NCBI GenBank assembly: GCA_000992325.1
Contig: LBTZ01000004.1
Location: forward strand, 1 to 43,861
Length of the DNA stretch: 43,861 nucleotides
Direction of reading: 5' to 3'
From: Parcubacteria group bacterium GW2011_GWD2_38_11
Lineage (GTDB): Bacteria; Patescibacteriota; Minisyncoccia; Moranbacterales; GWC2-37-73
The position numbers and the translations under genes were made by a program. Shown here piece after piece: positions 22,852 to 31,411 of the stretch. Every line of letters starts with the position of its first letter. Within the stretch, counting starts at the first letter, position 1. Below the pieces are notes generated by a model, which saw only the letters and a list, made by a program, of their open reading frames with translations, did not search any database and was not told where the DNA came from.

Positions 22852-24266
22852 TGGCAATCGCACGAAAAATTGCTTACAATGTGATTTTTAATGCAATCAC
22901 AAAAATATTATCCACCATTCTTGCGCTGGTAGGGATTGGTTTTATCACGCGTTACCTAGGAAAAGAAGGCTTTGGCGATTATTCTACCGTCTTAGCTTTT
23001 TTTGCTTTTTTCGGCAGTGTGGCAGATCTCGGTCTTTACGCTATCACAGCTAGAGACATTTCAAGAGCTGATGCAGATGAGAAAAAAATTCTTGGCAACG
23101 CCTTTTCCTTGCGATTGATCTCATCTATTGCTGTTTTTCTGGTGACGCCAATTTTAGTCTTCTTCCTGCCTTATTCTCAAGATGTAAAAATTGGTATTCT
23201 TATTGCTGCTGCCTCTTTTGTTTTCTCTTCCACCTATATGGTTCTCAATGGTGTTTTTCAAAAAAATCTTGCTATGGACAAGGTTGCCACTGCTGAAGTT
23301 TTGGGGAAAATAATTCAAATTAGCATTATTATTCTTGCCGTGCGCAATGACCTTGGCTTCATCACCATTATCTTATCCATCCTGGCTGCTATGATTTTCA
23401 ATTTTGCAGTGGTCTTATTATTGGTACAAAAATACATACCACTAAAATTACAATTTGATTTTGTTTATTGGAAAAAATTCCTAAAAGAATCTGCACCGCT
23501 TGGTTTTTCAGCAATTGTGATCTTTGTTTATTTCAAAATAGATACCATTTTACTATCCGTCCTTAAAACAAACGCAGAAGTTGGAATTTATAACGCCGCC
23601 TATAAAGTTATTGAAAACCTCTCATTCTTTCCTGCAATGATTATTGGGCTTATGTTTCCTATGTTTTCGCGTCATATCTTTTCTGACAAAAAACATTTTG
23701 CTCATTTGGCAAATGAAACTATTAAAGTTTTCTTTATTATTATTGTGCCACTCATTATTGGCACCCTTTTTCTTTCAGAAGGAATTATCAATCTTATAGG
23801 AGGCTCGGCTTTCTCGCAGGCTGCTAACACTCTACGAATACTTATTTTTGCACTTGCTTTCATCTTTTTTGGCGGACTGTTTAATAATATTCTTATCGCT
23901 AGCAATAACCAGAAAAAAATGCTTTGGATGTTAATAGGTTGCGCATTATTTAACGTTTCTGCTAATCTTATTTTTATTCCAACTTATTCTTACACCGCTT
24001 CGGCTGTTATTTCAACGATGACGGAGTTTTTGGTTGCTTTCATAGGGCTTGTTCTTACTATAAAATATACAGGCTTTAAACCTTCACCAAAATATCTGCT
24101 GCGCATTTTATTTTCCGGATTTGCAATGGCAATCTTCCTTTTTATTTTCAAATCATACAGTTTTTTAACACTCGTGATTGGAAGTTCTATTTTTTACATT
24201 CTTTTGCTCTGGCTCACCAGAACTATTACCATAAAAGAATTGCGCAGTATTGTGAGTAACAAATAA
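22851..24266 (+). CDS. Wzx-like polysaccharide flippase (MOP superfamily)
   Basis: Members of this family move lipid-linked sugar units across the cytoplasmic membrane. The 471-residue protein has about 12-14 hydrophobic segments and the family N-terminal pattern NVIFNAITKILSTILALVG, ITRYLGKEGFGDYS and SVADLGLYAITARDIS, plus the mid-protein APLGFSAIVIFVYFKIDTILL. It opens a plus-strand cluster with two GT2 glycosyltransferases and two ligase/polymerase-like proteins, consistent with Wzx/Wzy-type export of a surface glycan or glycan for glycosylation. Substrate unknown. Confidence 0.9.
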   Translation: MAIARKIAYNVIFNAITKILSTILALVGIGFITRYLGKEGFGDYSTVLAFFAFFGSVADLGLYAITARDISRADADEKKILGNAFSLRLISSIAVFLVTPILVFFLPYSQDVKIGILIAAASFVFSSTYMVLNGVFQKNLAMDKVATAEVLGKIIQISIIILAVRNDLGFITIILSILAAMIFNFAVVLLLVQKYIPLKLQFDFVYWKKFLKESAPLGFSAIVIFVYFKIDTILLSVLKTNAEVGIYNAAYKVIENLSFFPAMIIGLMFPMFSRHIFSDKKHFAHLANETIKVFFIIIVPLIIGTLFLSEGIINLIGGSAFSQAANTLRILIFALAFIFFGGLFNNILIASNNQKKMLWMLIGCALFNVSANLIFIPTYSYTASAVISTMTEFLVAFIGLVLTIKYTGFKPSPKYLLRILFSGFAMAIFLFIFKSYSFLTLVIGSSIFYILLLWLTRTITIKELRSIVSNK

Positions 24267-24278
24267 AAATCTAAGCAC

Positions 24279-24383
24279 TTGTCATGCCCGCACCCGTTAC
24301 ACGAGCATAAACTCCGGCGGGAATCCAGAACTTCGCCTGAATAGTGCGCGCAGCTGGATTCCGGATCAAGTCCGGAATGACAA
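24279..24383. repeat. REP-like element A, copy 2 (long inverted form)
   Basis: The ends TTGTCATGCC and GGAATGACAA face each other. Inside are GGCGGGAATCCAG and CTGGATTCCGG, then CCGGATCAAGTCCGG. This is an inverted pair of the CTGGATTCC / GGAATGAC palindrome, filling almost the whole gap between the flippase and the first glycosyltransferase and ending 7 bp before its ATG. Confidence 0.85.
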
Positions 24384-24390
24384 AAAAAAT

Positions 24391-25251
24391 ATGAATTCCA
24401 CCTTTCCAAAAATTTTTGTTATCATTCTGAATTTTAATGGCAAGGCCACATTGCCAAATTGCCTTACTTCTGTTTTTCAATCAGATTATTCCAACTTTGA
24501 AATTGTCGTTGTTGATAACAACTCAACAGACGAATCTTTTGAAAAAGCTAAACTTAGTTTTTCACGCTCACATTTCATTAAAAATTCTGAGAATATCGGC
24601 TTTTCAAAGGGCAACAATGTTGGCATTCGCTATGCACTAGAAAAATTTGCGGACTATGTTTTTGTTTTGAACAATGACACTATTTTAGAAAAAACAACTC
24701 TTTCTTCGCTTATACAAACTGCTGAAAAAAATCCACTTGCCGGAATCATAAGCCCGATTATCTTAACTAACAACAATCAAAGTGTTTGGTTTGCTGGTGG
24801 AAAAATACAATGGGGGAAAATGAAAGCTATTCACCTAACTGAAAAAATTTCCGATTCTCCCTATTCTTCAGAATATCTTAGCGGCTGCGCGATGCTTATC
24901 AAAAAAGAGGTTTTTAAAAAAATTGGTCTTTTTGATGAACGCTTTTTTTTGTATTACGAAGATGCTGATTTTTCTCTGCGTTCAAAAAAGGCTGGTTTTG
25001 AATTATTAATAGATCCGACAACCACCATTCAGCACCTGGAACAAAGCGCTGTTAACGATGCAAAAAATTATTGGCTTGTATTATCTGGTCTTTTGTTTTT
25101 TCAAACACACAGCTCTATTTTTTGGAAAGTATGGCTTTTTTGCTATCTTCTACTGCGAAAAACAAAAAATTTTTACAGCATACACATTAAAAAAGATTTT
25201 TCTGCATCAAAAATTCATCAAGCATACAAAGATTTTAAAAAATTATATTAA
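24391..25251 (+). CDS. GT2-family glycosyltransferase (WbbL-like)
   Basis: This inverting GT-A enzyme of 286 residues probably adds a sugar to the lipid-linked glycan at the inner leaflet. Visible are the nucleotide-binding strand FVIILNFNGKATLPNCL, VVVDNNSTD, ENIGFSKGNNVGI, a DxD-equivalent LNNDT and the acceptor-site region GLFDERFFLYYEDADFSLR. The C-terminus has one hydrophobic segment that could touch the membrane. Family similarity is to rhamnosyltransferase-type WbbL proteins, but the donor cannot be told. The start lies directly behind the repeat and has no Shine-Dalgarno sequence. Confidence 0.92.
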   Translation: MNSTFPKIFVIILNFNGKATLPNCLTSVFQSDYSNFEIVVVDNNSTDESFEKAKLSFSRSHFIKNSENIGFSKGNNVGIRYALEKFADYVFVLNNDTILEKTTLSSLIQTAEKNPLAGIISPIILTNNNQSVWFAGGKIQWGKMKAIHLTEKISDSPYSSEYLSGCAMLIKKEVFKKIGLFDERFFLYYEDADFSLRSKKAGFELLIDPTTTIQHLEQSAVNDAKNYWLVLSGLLFFQTHSSIFWKVWLFCYLLLRKTKNFYSIHIKKDFSASKIHQAYKDFKKLY

Positions 25252-25271
25252 ACTAACTCGAGCACTTCTTC

Positions 25272-25383
25272 TTTGTCATTCTCGCGGAGGCGGGTCTTGA
25301 TGCCCCCTGAGGGTGAATCCAGTTTAAAATGAAGGCCTAGATTACCTTTTTCAAGAGAATGGCATAGCGCAGATTAAACTGGC
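25272..25383. repeat. REP-like element A, copy 3 (degenerate)
   Basis: TTTGTCATTCTCGCGGAGGCGGG and GAATCCAG match copy 4. CCAGTTTAA (25319-25327) is complementary to TTAAACTGG (25375-25383). The right end AGAATGGCA is a degraded GGAATGACA. Confidence 0.7.
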
Positions 25384-25417
25384 TCAGTGCTAGAGGTTTA
25401 AATAGTTTTGAAAATTT

Positions 25418-26230
25418 ATGGATATTTCTATTATCATTCCCAATTATAAAAGCGAGCACTATCTTTCTCGTTGCATACAAACAATACAAGCGCATTCTAC
25501 TGGCAGCTTATTTGAAATTATCATCATAAACAATGACACCACGCCGATAACAAGCATCTTGCCAGCTGAAAATGTGCACTTGATTGAAAATGGAATCAAC
25601 GAAGGTTTTGCTAATGCTTGCAATCGTGGAGCCAAAATTGCAAAAGGAGAATTTCTATTCTTTTTAAATCCAGACACTGAAATTGAAAGCGGAAACATCA
25701 CGGATTTATTTGCCGCACTAAAAAACCAATCCACAGGCATAGCTGCACCACAACTCACAATTCCGTCTGGAGAAGAGCAGCAATGGAGCGCGGGCTATGA
25801 AATAAATCTTTGGACTACCATAAAAAACAACTTGGGCTTTATTAAAAGCAAAAAATTATGGAAACAAAATAATATTATTGAAGCAGACTGGGTCAGTGGT
25901 GCAGCCTTTCTTATCAAAAAAACACTCTTTGAAAGCATCTCTGGTTTTGATGAAAAGTTTTTTATGTATTTTGAAGATGTTGATCTTTGCAAAAGAATCA
26001 AGGCAAAAAATTTAAAAGTATTAGTACTACCATCTGTCCGCGTCTTGCATATCGGCGGACAAAGTTTCAAAAATTCTGCTCAACAAAAAAAATATTACTA
26101 TGCATCCCAGGATTATTACTTTAAAAAACATTTTGGAAATTTTTCTTTATTTTTTTTAAAGTTACTGCGAATACCATTTTTATTTTTCAAAAAAAATTGG
26201 TTCTGCTCAATATGTGGTTTTAGAAAATAA
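25418..26230 (+). CDS. GT2-family glycosyltransferase (second copy in the cluster)
   Basis: This 270-residue paralogue of the preceding enzyme has ISIIIPNYKSEHYLSRCI, IIINNDTTP, ENGINEGFANACNRGA, a DxD-equivalent LNPDT and GFDEKFFMYFEDVDLCKRI, with VLHIGGQS near the C-terminus. Divergence from the first copy indicates a different sugar or linkage. Element B copy 2 begins one base after the stop codon. Confidence 0.92.
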   Translation: MDISIIIPNYKSEHYLSRCIQTIQAHSTGSLFEIIIINNDTTPITSILPAENVHLIENGINEGFANACNRGAKIAKGEFLFFLNPDTEIESGNITDLFAALKNQSTGIAAPQLTIPSGEEQQWSAGYEINLWTTIKNNLGFIKSKKLWKQNNIIEADWVSGAAFLIKKTLFESISGFDEKFFMYFEDVDLCKRIKAKNLKVLVLPSVRVLHIGGQSFKNSAQQKKYYYASQDYYFKKHFGNFSLFFLKLLRIPFLFFKKNWFCSICGFRK

Positions 26231-26361
26231 TATATGTTTTTTGTTTCGCCTGTTTTCTCTTGAGAAGCCGCTTCCTGCGAAATAGCAATCAAGAGCGATT
26301 GGCCATAGATTTCGGCCAAGAGCGTGCCGAAAGAGGAAACAGGCGAAACAAAAAACATATA
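26231..26361. repeat. Hairpin element B, copy 2
   Basis: Arms 26231-26261 and 26331-26361 pair over 31 bases with one G-T mismatch. The 69-nt loop shares CAAGAGCGATTGGCCATA and TTTCGGCCAAGAGCGTGCCG with copy 1. The outer arm bases (TATATGTTTTTTGTTTCGCC) are specific to this place. Confidence 0.9.
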
Positions 26362-26404
26362 CCGTGTATGACCCCAAAAAAATTAAATACCTATTTAAAT
26401 ACCA

Positions 26405-27721
26405 ATGCGATTATTCCAAGTTTTAAAATTATTCATAACTGAAAATAATATTTTTTATTATACATTTTTAATCTTTTGCGCCCTTTTGCCTTTTCAATTT
26501 GCGCTTAATCCAAGAGAGGGTTTTGATCTGGCTATTATAAGAGTATTGATTTCACTGGTGTTTTTAGCTTGGATATTTGTTAGCTTAAAAAATAAAGAAA
26601 AAATATTTAAATTAAATTGGACAACTGCCTTATTGGGAATACTGCTTGTTCTTGCGATTATTTCTATTTTATTTTCTCCAAACACTTCTTGGTCGGTGCG
26701 AAAAATTCTTTTTCCGCTTTCTATGGCACCACTTTATTTTTTAGCTGCAAACATTTTAAATAATACACACAAGCAAAAGAAAGCTTTTTTATTTCTTGTC
26801 AGCAGCGCCACTGTCTTAGCTTGGATTGGAATAATTCAGTTTGTTTCTCAATTTATTTTTGGAATTGACAGTGTTTCTCTTTTTTTGTCTACCTATATTG
26901 CACCTTTTTTTCTTGGCAAAACATTTGCAGCTGCAGTTCTTGCTTATCCAAGTTGGCTAATAAATAGCGGCGGGACAACATATATGCGGGCAATTGCAAT
27001 TTTTCCTGATCCTCATATGTTGTCTTATTATCTTGGAATGCTTATTCCTTTTTCTATTGCAATTTGGGCAACAGCCACTTCACACAAAAAATGGCTCCTT
27101 TTTTCAACACTATCCTTGATTATTGCAGATGCTTTGACTTTCACGCGAGGAGGATACGTAGCACTAATAGCGGGAGCAGTTATAGTTTTGCCACTAGTTT
27201 CATTAAAAACTGCGAAAAAAATAATAGCTGGCGCTGGAATTTTTGTTTTTTTATTTATGATTGCCCCACACAATCCAGTGGCTAGTAGATTTTCATCTTC
27301 TTTTGATGTTCAAGAAGGTTCAAACCAAGCACGCCTCTCTAATTGGCAGCAAGCAATTGCAATCATAAAAGATAATCCTTTTGGTGTTGGTATCGGAGCA
27401 TATTCGCTAACGGTAAAACCAGGCACAACTTATCGCGAGCCTATTTATGCTCATAATACATATCTGGATATCACTGCCGAGCTTGGCATTGTTGCTACCG
27501 TTATTTTTATTATGCTTTTATTAATCACAATAAAGAGTTTTTGGATACTATCAAAAACGCAGCCATTTTTTATTGCAGGGGTTGCAAGCATTACTATTTT
27601 TGCAGTTCATTCACTGGTTGAAAATCCATTATATTCAGTACATATTTTACCGCTATTTTTGATAATACTCGCACTAAGCGTTTCAAACCATTCCTATGAA
27701 AAAACTACTGACTCCAATTAA
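26405..27721 (+). CDS. O-antigen ligase/polymerase-like membrane protein (Wzy/WaaL superfamily), 1
   Basis: This 438-residue protein with about 11-12 hydrophobic helices has the O-antigen ligase signature in its large outer loop: GVGIGAYSL, then AHNTYLDITAELG followed by a helix. Such proteins polymerise glycan repeats or transfer them to an acceptor on the outer face of the membrane. Further family stretches are LLPFQFALNPREGFD at the N-terminus and SSFDVQEGSNQARLSNWQQA. The start overlaps no strong ribosome binding site. Its last 26 bp overlap the next gene, so the two are probably translated together. Confidence 0.88.
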   Translation: MRLFQVLKLFITENNIFYYTFLIFCALLPFQFALNPREGFDLAIIRVLISLVFLAWIFVSLKNKEKIFKLNWTTALLGILLVLAIISILFSPNTSWSVRKILFPLSMAPLYFLAANILNNTHKQKKAFLFLVSSATVLAWIGIIQFVSQFIFGIDSVSLFLSTYIAPFFLGKTFAAAVLAYPSWLINSGGTTYMRAIAIFPDPHMLSYYLGMLIPFSIAIWATATSHKKWLLFSTLSLIIADALTFTRGGYVALIAGAVIVLPLVSLKTAKKIIAGAGIFVFLFMIAPHNPVASRFSSSFDVQEGSNQARLSNWQQAIAIIKDNPFGVGIGAYSLTVKPGTTYREPIYAHNTYLDITAELGIVATVIFIMLLLITIKSFWILSKTQPFFIAGVASITIFAVHSLVENPLYSVHILPLFLIILALSVSNHSYEKTTDSN

Positions 27722-29027
27722 TATTTTTTTGTTTGTAATTCTTTGTATACCTCTTTATCTAATTAAAGTGAGCGTTTTTGGATTGCCAACGAACATTCTA
27801 GAATTATTAGCATTATGCGCAACTGTATTAGTTTTTCTTCAAAATAAACAGGCGTTGGCAACTAAGCTGCGCTCCGCTCCTACATTATTTCTTTTTAGTT
27901 CAACACTAGTGATTTTGGGCGTGTCATCTTCAATGCTTTTTAATGATAATCAGATTGCTGGCCTTGGAATCTTAAAAGGTTGGTTTATTATTCCTATGTT
28001 TTTTTCTTTTGCTGTTTATACTATATTAAAATCAGATACTGACATAAAAAAAATCTTTGCAAGTATTTATTTTTCAGCCGCTGTAGTTGCGGCAGTAGCT
28101 ATTTTTTATAAGCTTTTTGGAATTACCACCTATGATAACCGTTTAAGCGCATTTTATTTGTCGCCAAATCAATTGGCAATGTATTTAGCTCCGGGTATTT
28201 TTTTTGGATTATACTTTTTACTAACAGCAATTTTGCAAAAAGATTATTTTAAAAAAATATTCTTACATACCACACTTTTAACAATGATCCTTATTTCGCT
28301 TTATTACACTTATTCCTATGCTGCTTGGTTGGCAGTACTTTTTTCTCTTGCAATAACTTTATTTGTGCAACTTTGTCATTCCCGCGGAGGCGGGAATCCA
28401 GATTCGACACAAATTTTTACCATCTTATCAAGTAAAAAACTTGCTGAGACCAATACGGACTTGATCCGGAATAACAAATTTCTAGGGATCAAAGCAATAT
28501 TTATCGCTGTTTTATTTTTACTTACTTGCTTGCCTATTTTATTTTTTTCTCAAATAAACACGGAAAAATTTTCGACCCTTACCAGTCTTTCCCAGCATTC
28601 TTCCCTTGTTTCACGTATAACAATCTGGAAAGTTTCCACTCAGCTAATTAAGGATAATTTTATTATTGGCATAGGACCAGGCAACTTTCAGCCCTCGTAT
28701 TTAGCAATGCAAAAATATTATCCTCCGTATTTAGAGTGGGCAGTCCCACAGCCGCATAATATCTTTTTGGCTTTCTGGCTGCAAGCTGGATTAATTGGGT
28801 TTGTCGGCTTTTTAGTATTACTCTTTTTTATTTTTAAAACACTCTGGAAATTATTAAAAAACAAAAAAAGCGCAGCTCTCGCCGCACCACTATTTGGTTT
28901 TTTTGTTTATACAATATTGCACGGATTGTTCGATACAACTTATTGGAAAAATGATTTGGCCTTTTTGTTCTGGATTTGTATCTTCTTAATTGTTTTACTT
29001 AGAAATTATTTTTTGAAAATAATTTAG
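27696..29027 (+). CDS. O-antigen ligase/polymerase-like membrane protein, 2, with in-frame REP insertion
   Basis: This 443-residue protein resembles the preceding one: multiple hydrophobic helices and the signature GIGPGNFQPSYLAMQ plus PHNIFLAFWLQAGLIG. Residues about 226-261 (beginning CHSRGGGNPDS) are hydrophilic and encoded by a 107-bp REP-like element that does not break the frame. They fall between a cytoplasm-or-outside loop and the next helix, so the fold may tolerate them. It may be a polymerase with the other acting as ligase, or they may be specific to different acceptors. Last gene of the polysaccharide cluster; its end overlaps the convergent pilin-M15 gene by 4 bp. Confidence 0.87.
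   Translation: MKKLLTPINIFLFVILCIPLYLIKVSVFGLPTNILELLALCATVLVFLQNKQALATKLRSAPTLFLFSSTLVILGVSSSMLFNDNQIAGLGILKGWFIIPMFFSFAVYTILKSDTDIKKIFASIYFSAAVVAAVAIFYKLFGITTYDNRLSAFYLSPNQLAMYLAPGIFFGLYFLLTAILQKDYFKKIFLHTTLLTMILISLYYTYSYAAWLAVLFSLAITLFVQLCHSRGGGNPDSTQIFTILSSKKLAETNTDLIRNNKFLGIKAIFIAVLFLLTCLPILFFSQINTEKFSTLTSLSQHSSLVSRITIWKVSTQLIKDNFIIGIGPGNFQPSYLAMQKYYPPYLEWAVPQPHNIFLAFWLQAGLIGFVGFLVLLFFIFKTLWKLLKNKKSAALAAPLFGFFVYTILHGLFDTTYWKNDLAFLFWICIFLIVLLRNYFLKII
28372..28478. repeat. REP-like element A, copy 4, inside an O-antigen ligase gene
   Basis: TTTGTCATTCC (28372-28382) faces GGAATAACAAA (28468-28478). Inside are CCCGCGGAGGCGGGAATCCAG and CGGACTTGATCCGG, matching copies 2 and 3. The whole 107-bp unit is open in the coding frame. 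Confidence 0.88.
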
Positions 29028-30244
29028 GTATTATTTACATGGAAAGATGGTGCTGTCATAGTTGGATATGGACGACAATAAACTCCAGCTGCATTATATT
29101 TAACGCATCCTGCTGCAGTGTCTTCATATACAGGCTTTAATCCAGCAGATACAATTGCGTCATATAACTTTTTTACCGCTTGCACATCCCCTTTGTTTGT
29201 TTTTAAATTAACATCCGCGCAAGTTCCATTTCCATGACAAGAGCTCGAATGATTAACCGTTACTGGCCAACCCTCCGTTATCCATGCATTTTGCCCTTGT
29301 AAAGCTGTTCGTAATTTTTCTGCCAGTGGCTTATGCAAAGAACAGGGGGATTCTTTACAAATATCAGCCACGGAAACACATTCCTTTTGGCAAATAGTTG
29401 ATCCCTGGGGGTTGCTCGCATCAATATTATCAAATTTAATAGCCACCGGCGTGAAACTCAAATTTATCTTGGTCAGCTCAGGATTAATCACATAGAGGAT
29501 GAGATATGCTCCTAGAGCTGCCACGATGCCCAACAGCGCATCCCAAATGATTCCTCTAGCATTGCCTGCTGTTGATGTATTTCCTGCACTAGCCATATAC
29601 ATAAAGCCGCCTACCACTAGCATAAAGAGTCCTGCTATTCCTACTGTCCAGATTCCAAATTTATATATTGCCAAAATCATTGTTGGAAGATCTGTGAGGA
29701 CTGATCCTGCTTTAAAAAAGCCAGGGAACGATTCAAGGAGGGTGTAGTTGAATTTTTTCGGTTGAGGTTGAGATGACTGTACTGACGCAACAGGCACAGT
29801 TGGAGTTTTTGTAACCTTAGTTGTTCCAAGATTTAATAGATCTGAATAACTATAATAGGCTGTTCCTTGATTTGCACACTGTTGGTTACATGCGTCATCA
29901 TTATTAGTGTCAAACTTACTATCCATAGGATAATAAAAAGGAATCAAACTTCCCTTTACACATAAACAGTTATACAGCCTCCTAAAACCAATATTAGCCA
30001 CATCTGAAAAACTATAGTATTTTGCATTATTAACGCTCATACATGCCTGCTTGCAACTATTTGAATCTGTTACATCATATTCTGCATCTTTATTATATAC
30101 ACCGGGAATTGCACCACCTGAAGAACAAATGCAATTACTGTCTGCTTTTACATTACTCACAAATAAAAAACCACCAAAAAACAATCCTGTCAAAAGAATT
30201 GCAAAAAATATTTTCTTGTTATGTTTTTTTATTTTATTTTTCAT
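29024..30244 (-). CDS. T4SS_pilin-core protein fused to an M15-like zinc peptidase domain
   Basis: This 406-residue exported protein has four parts: a signal peptide (1-34, KKIFFAILLTGLFFGG); two similar Cys-rich units of about 50 residues (37-87 and 92-141, each with CxC, a later Cys pair and YYSxSDxxNxG); a pilin core (163-267) with two membrane helices (about 192-216 and 231-253) joined by SAGNTSTAGNARG; and a C-terminal domain with HxxGxxxD (H337, G340, D344) and a terminal FHVN (H402), the zinc-ligand layout of M15 D,D-peptidases. The M15 general-base Glu is not obvious. I infer a membrane pilin-like subunit bearing a murein peptidase. The core is almost identical to the one in the lysozyme-like fusion upstream. 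Last gene of the operon. Confidence 0.8.
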   Translation of the reverse strand: MKNKIKKHNKKIFFAILLTGLFFGGFLFVSNVKADSNCICSSGGAIPGVYNKDAEYDVTDSNSCKQACMSVNNAKYYSFSDVANIGFRRLYNCLCVKGSLIPFYYPMDSKFDTNNDDACNQQCANQGTAYYSYSDLLNLGTTKVTKTPTVPVASVQSSQPQPKKFNYTLLESFPGFFKAGSVLTDLPTMILAIYKFGIWTVGIAGLFMLVVGGFMYMASAGNTSTAGNARGIIWDALLGIVAALGAYLILYVINPELTKINLSFTPVAIKFDNIDASNPQGSTICQKECVSVADICKESPCSLHKPLAEKLRTALQGQNAWITEGWPVTVNHSSSCHGNGTCADVNLKTNKGDVQAVKKLYDAIVSAGLKPVYEDTAAGCVKYNAAGVYCRPYPTMTAPSFHVNNT

Positions 30245-30270
30245 TTTTAATCTAAACTACCAACTAAACG

Positions 30271-31395
30271 CTACAATTCTAACCGATATAGTTTTTGATC
30301 TATCTTATTTACAAAATAAAGTGCATCTTCTGTGGCGGAAAGAAACATATTACTGGAATCATATTTTCCTTTGATATCAGCGGTCTCAATAATGCGTTCT
30401 TTCTCTCCAGTTGTAATATCCATTTTCCAAAAAGTATCCTCTGTATTAAATTTGTTTTCCTGATAATCATTCGGCATAACTACCCCAGCAGGAATTCCGC
30501 CCGGAAGAGCATAGTATATTGTTTTATTATCCAATGACCAAGCGCATTTAGAAACAAGGGTTGGAATATTAAGCTCTTGATATTTGCCGTCTATCGTAAC
30601 CACTCCAAGTAAAACAGTTTTAGTATCCTTATTTGGCAATGAACTTACAATGGCCTTGCTTCCATCTGGCGACCACAAATAATCAGCACCATATTTTCCA
30701 CTCAAGATTGTTTTTGCTTCTCCCCCCGTTATACTAATCACCTGCAACTGTGTCTCCTCAATGGCATTTGGAGAATTCCAATATGAAATAAGAGATGTGC
30801 TTGGCACTGGAGCAATGTTAAGATTTTTTGCTGTGATGTCGGCAATTTTTTGCCAATCACTACCATCAGGATTAGATATATTCAAAGTTCTTTCTTTGGA
30901 TATGCTATTGAAATATTTGTAGAAAATTTTCGTTCCCAAATTATCCCAAACTACAGTATCCAATCCGTTTTTTAATAACGAACCTGTTTGCGCTTGATGA
31001 TCATAAAAATAAAATGAATTTTGTTCCTCCTTTTGTATTGTCGTCAAAACTTTATTATGATCAGCTGACCACAATGCATTTTTAAGTCCAAGCACTTTTA
31101 CAGTTGTAATCTGCTCTTTTTTTGCACCATCGGAATCCATCTTCCAAACAATTCCAGTAAGTGCATCGTAATATTTAATTTCTTCAGTTTTTTTATCAAC
31201 AATCGGACCAATGACCGCACCGTCACTTATACTTGTGATCTTTTCAGGTTTTATCGGAACGATACTGTTTTTTGTTTCTACGGATGTTGTCTGTATGATC
31301 GCAGGCTCTTCTTTTTTAAATGCAAAATTATAGATGCCCAAAAAAATAAGCACTACCACCAACAAAACTGCCGATATTATAAATATTTTTTTCAT
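30271..31395 (-). CDS. Membrane-anchored beta-propeller-like protein (TolB/WD40-like repeats)
   Basis: This 374-residue protein has an N-terminal anchor (about 4-24) and an extracytoplasmic part with repeated propeller-type blades: NALWSADHNKVL, VVWDNLGTKIFY, YLWSPDGSKAIV, CAWSLDNKTIYY and a last ATEDALYFVNK. The recurrent W(S/D)xDxxK(I/V) is typical of TolB/WD40-like folds, which usually serve as protein-binding scaffolds. It lies between the two pilin-hydrolase genes with gaps of 16 and 26 bp, so it probably works in the same surface complex. No enzyme motif seen. Confidence 0.75.
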   Translation of the reverse strand: MKKIFIISAVLLVVVLIFLGIYNFAFKKEEPAIIQTTSVETKNSIVPIKPEKITSISDGAVIGPIVDKKTEEIKYYDALTGIVWKMDSDGAKKEQITTVKVLGLKNALWSADHNKVLTTIQKEEQNSFYFYDHQAQTGSLLKNGLDTVVWDNLGTKIFYKYFNSISKERTLNISNPDGSDWQKIADITAKNLNIAPVPSTSLISYWNSPNAIEETQLQVISITGGEAKTILSGKYGADYLWSPDGSKAIVSSLPNKDTKTVLLGVVTIDGKYQELNIPTLVSKCAWSLDNKTIYYALPGGIPAGVVMPNDYQENKFNTEDTFWKMDITTGEKERIIETADIKGKYDSSNMFLSATEDALYFVNKIDQKLYRLEL

Positions 31396-31411
31396 TTTTT
31401 GTTTTTATATT

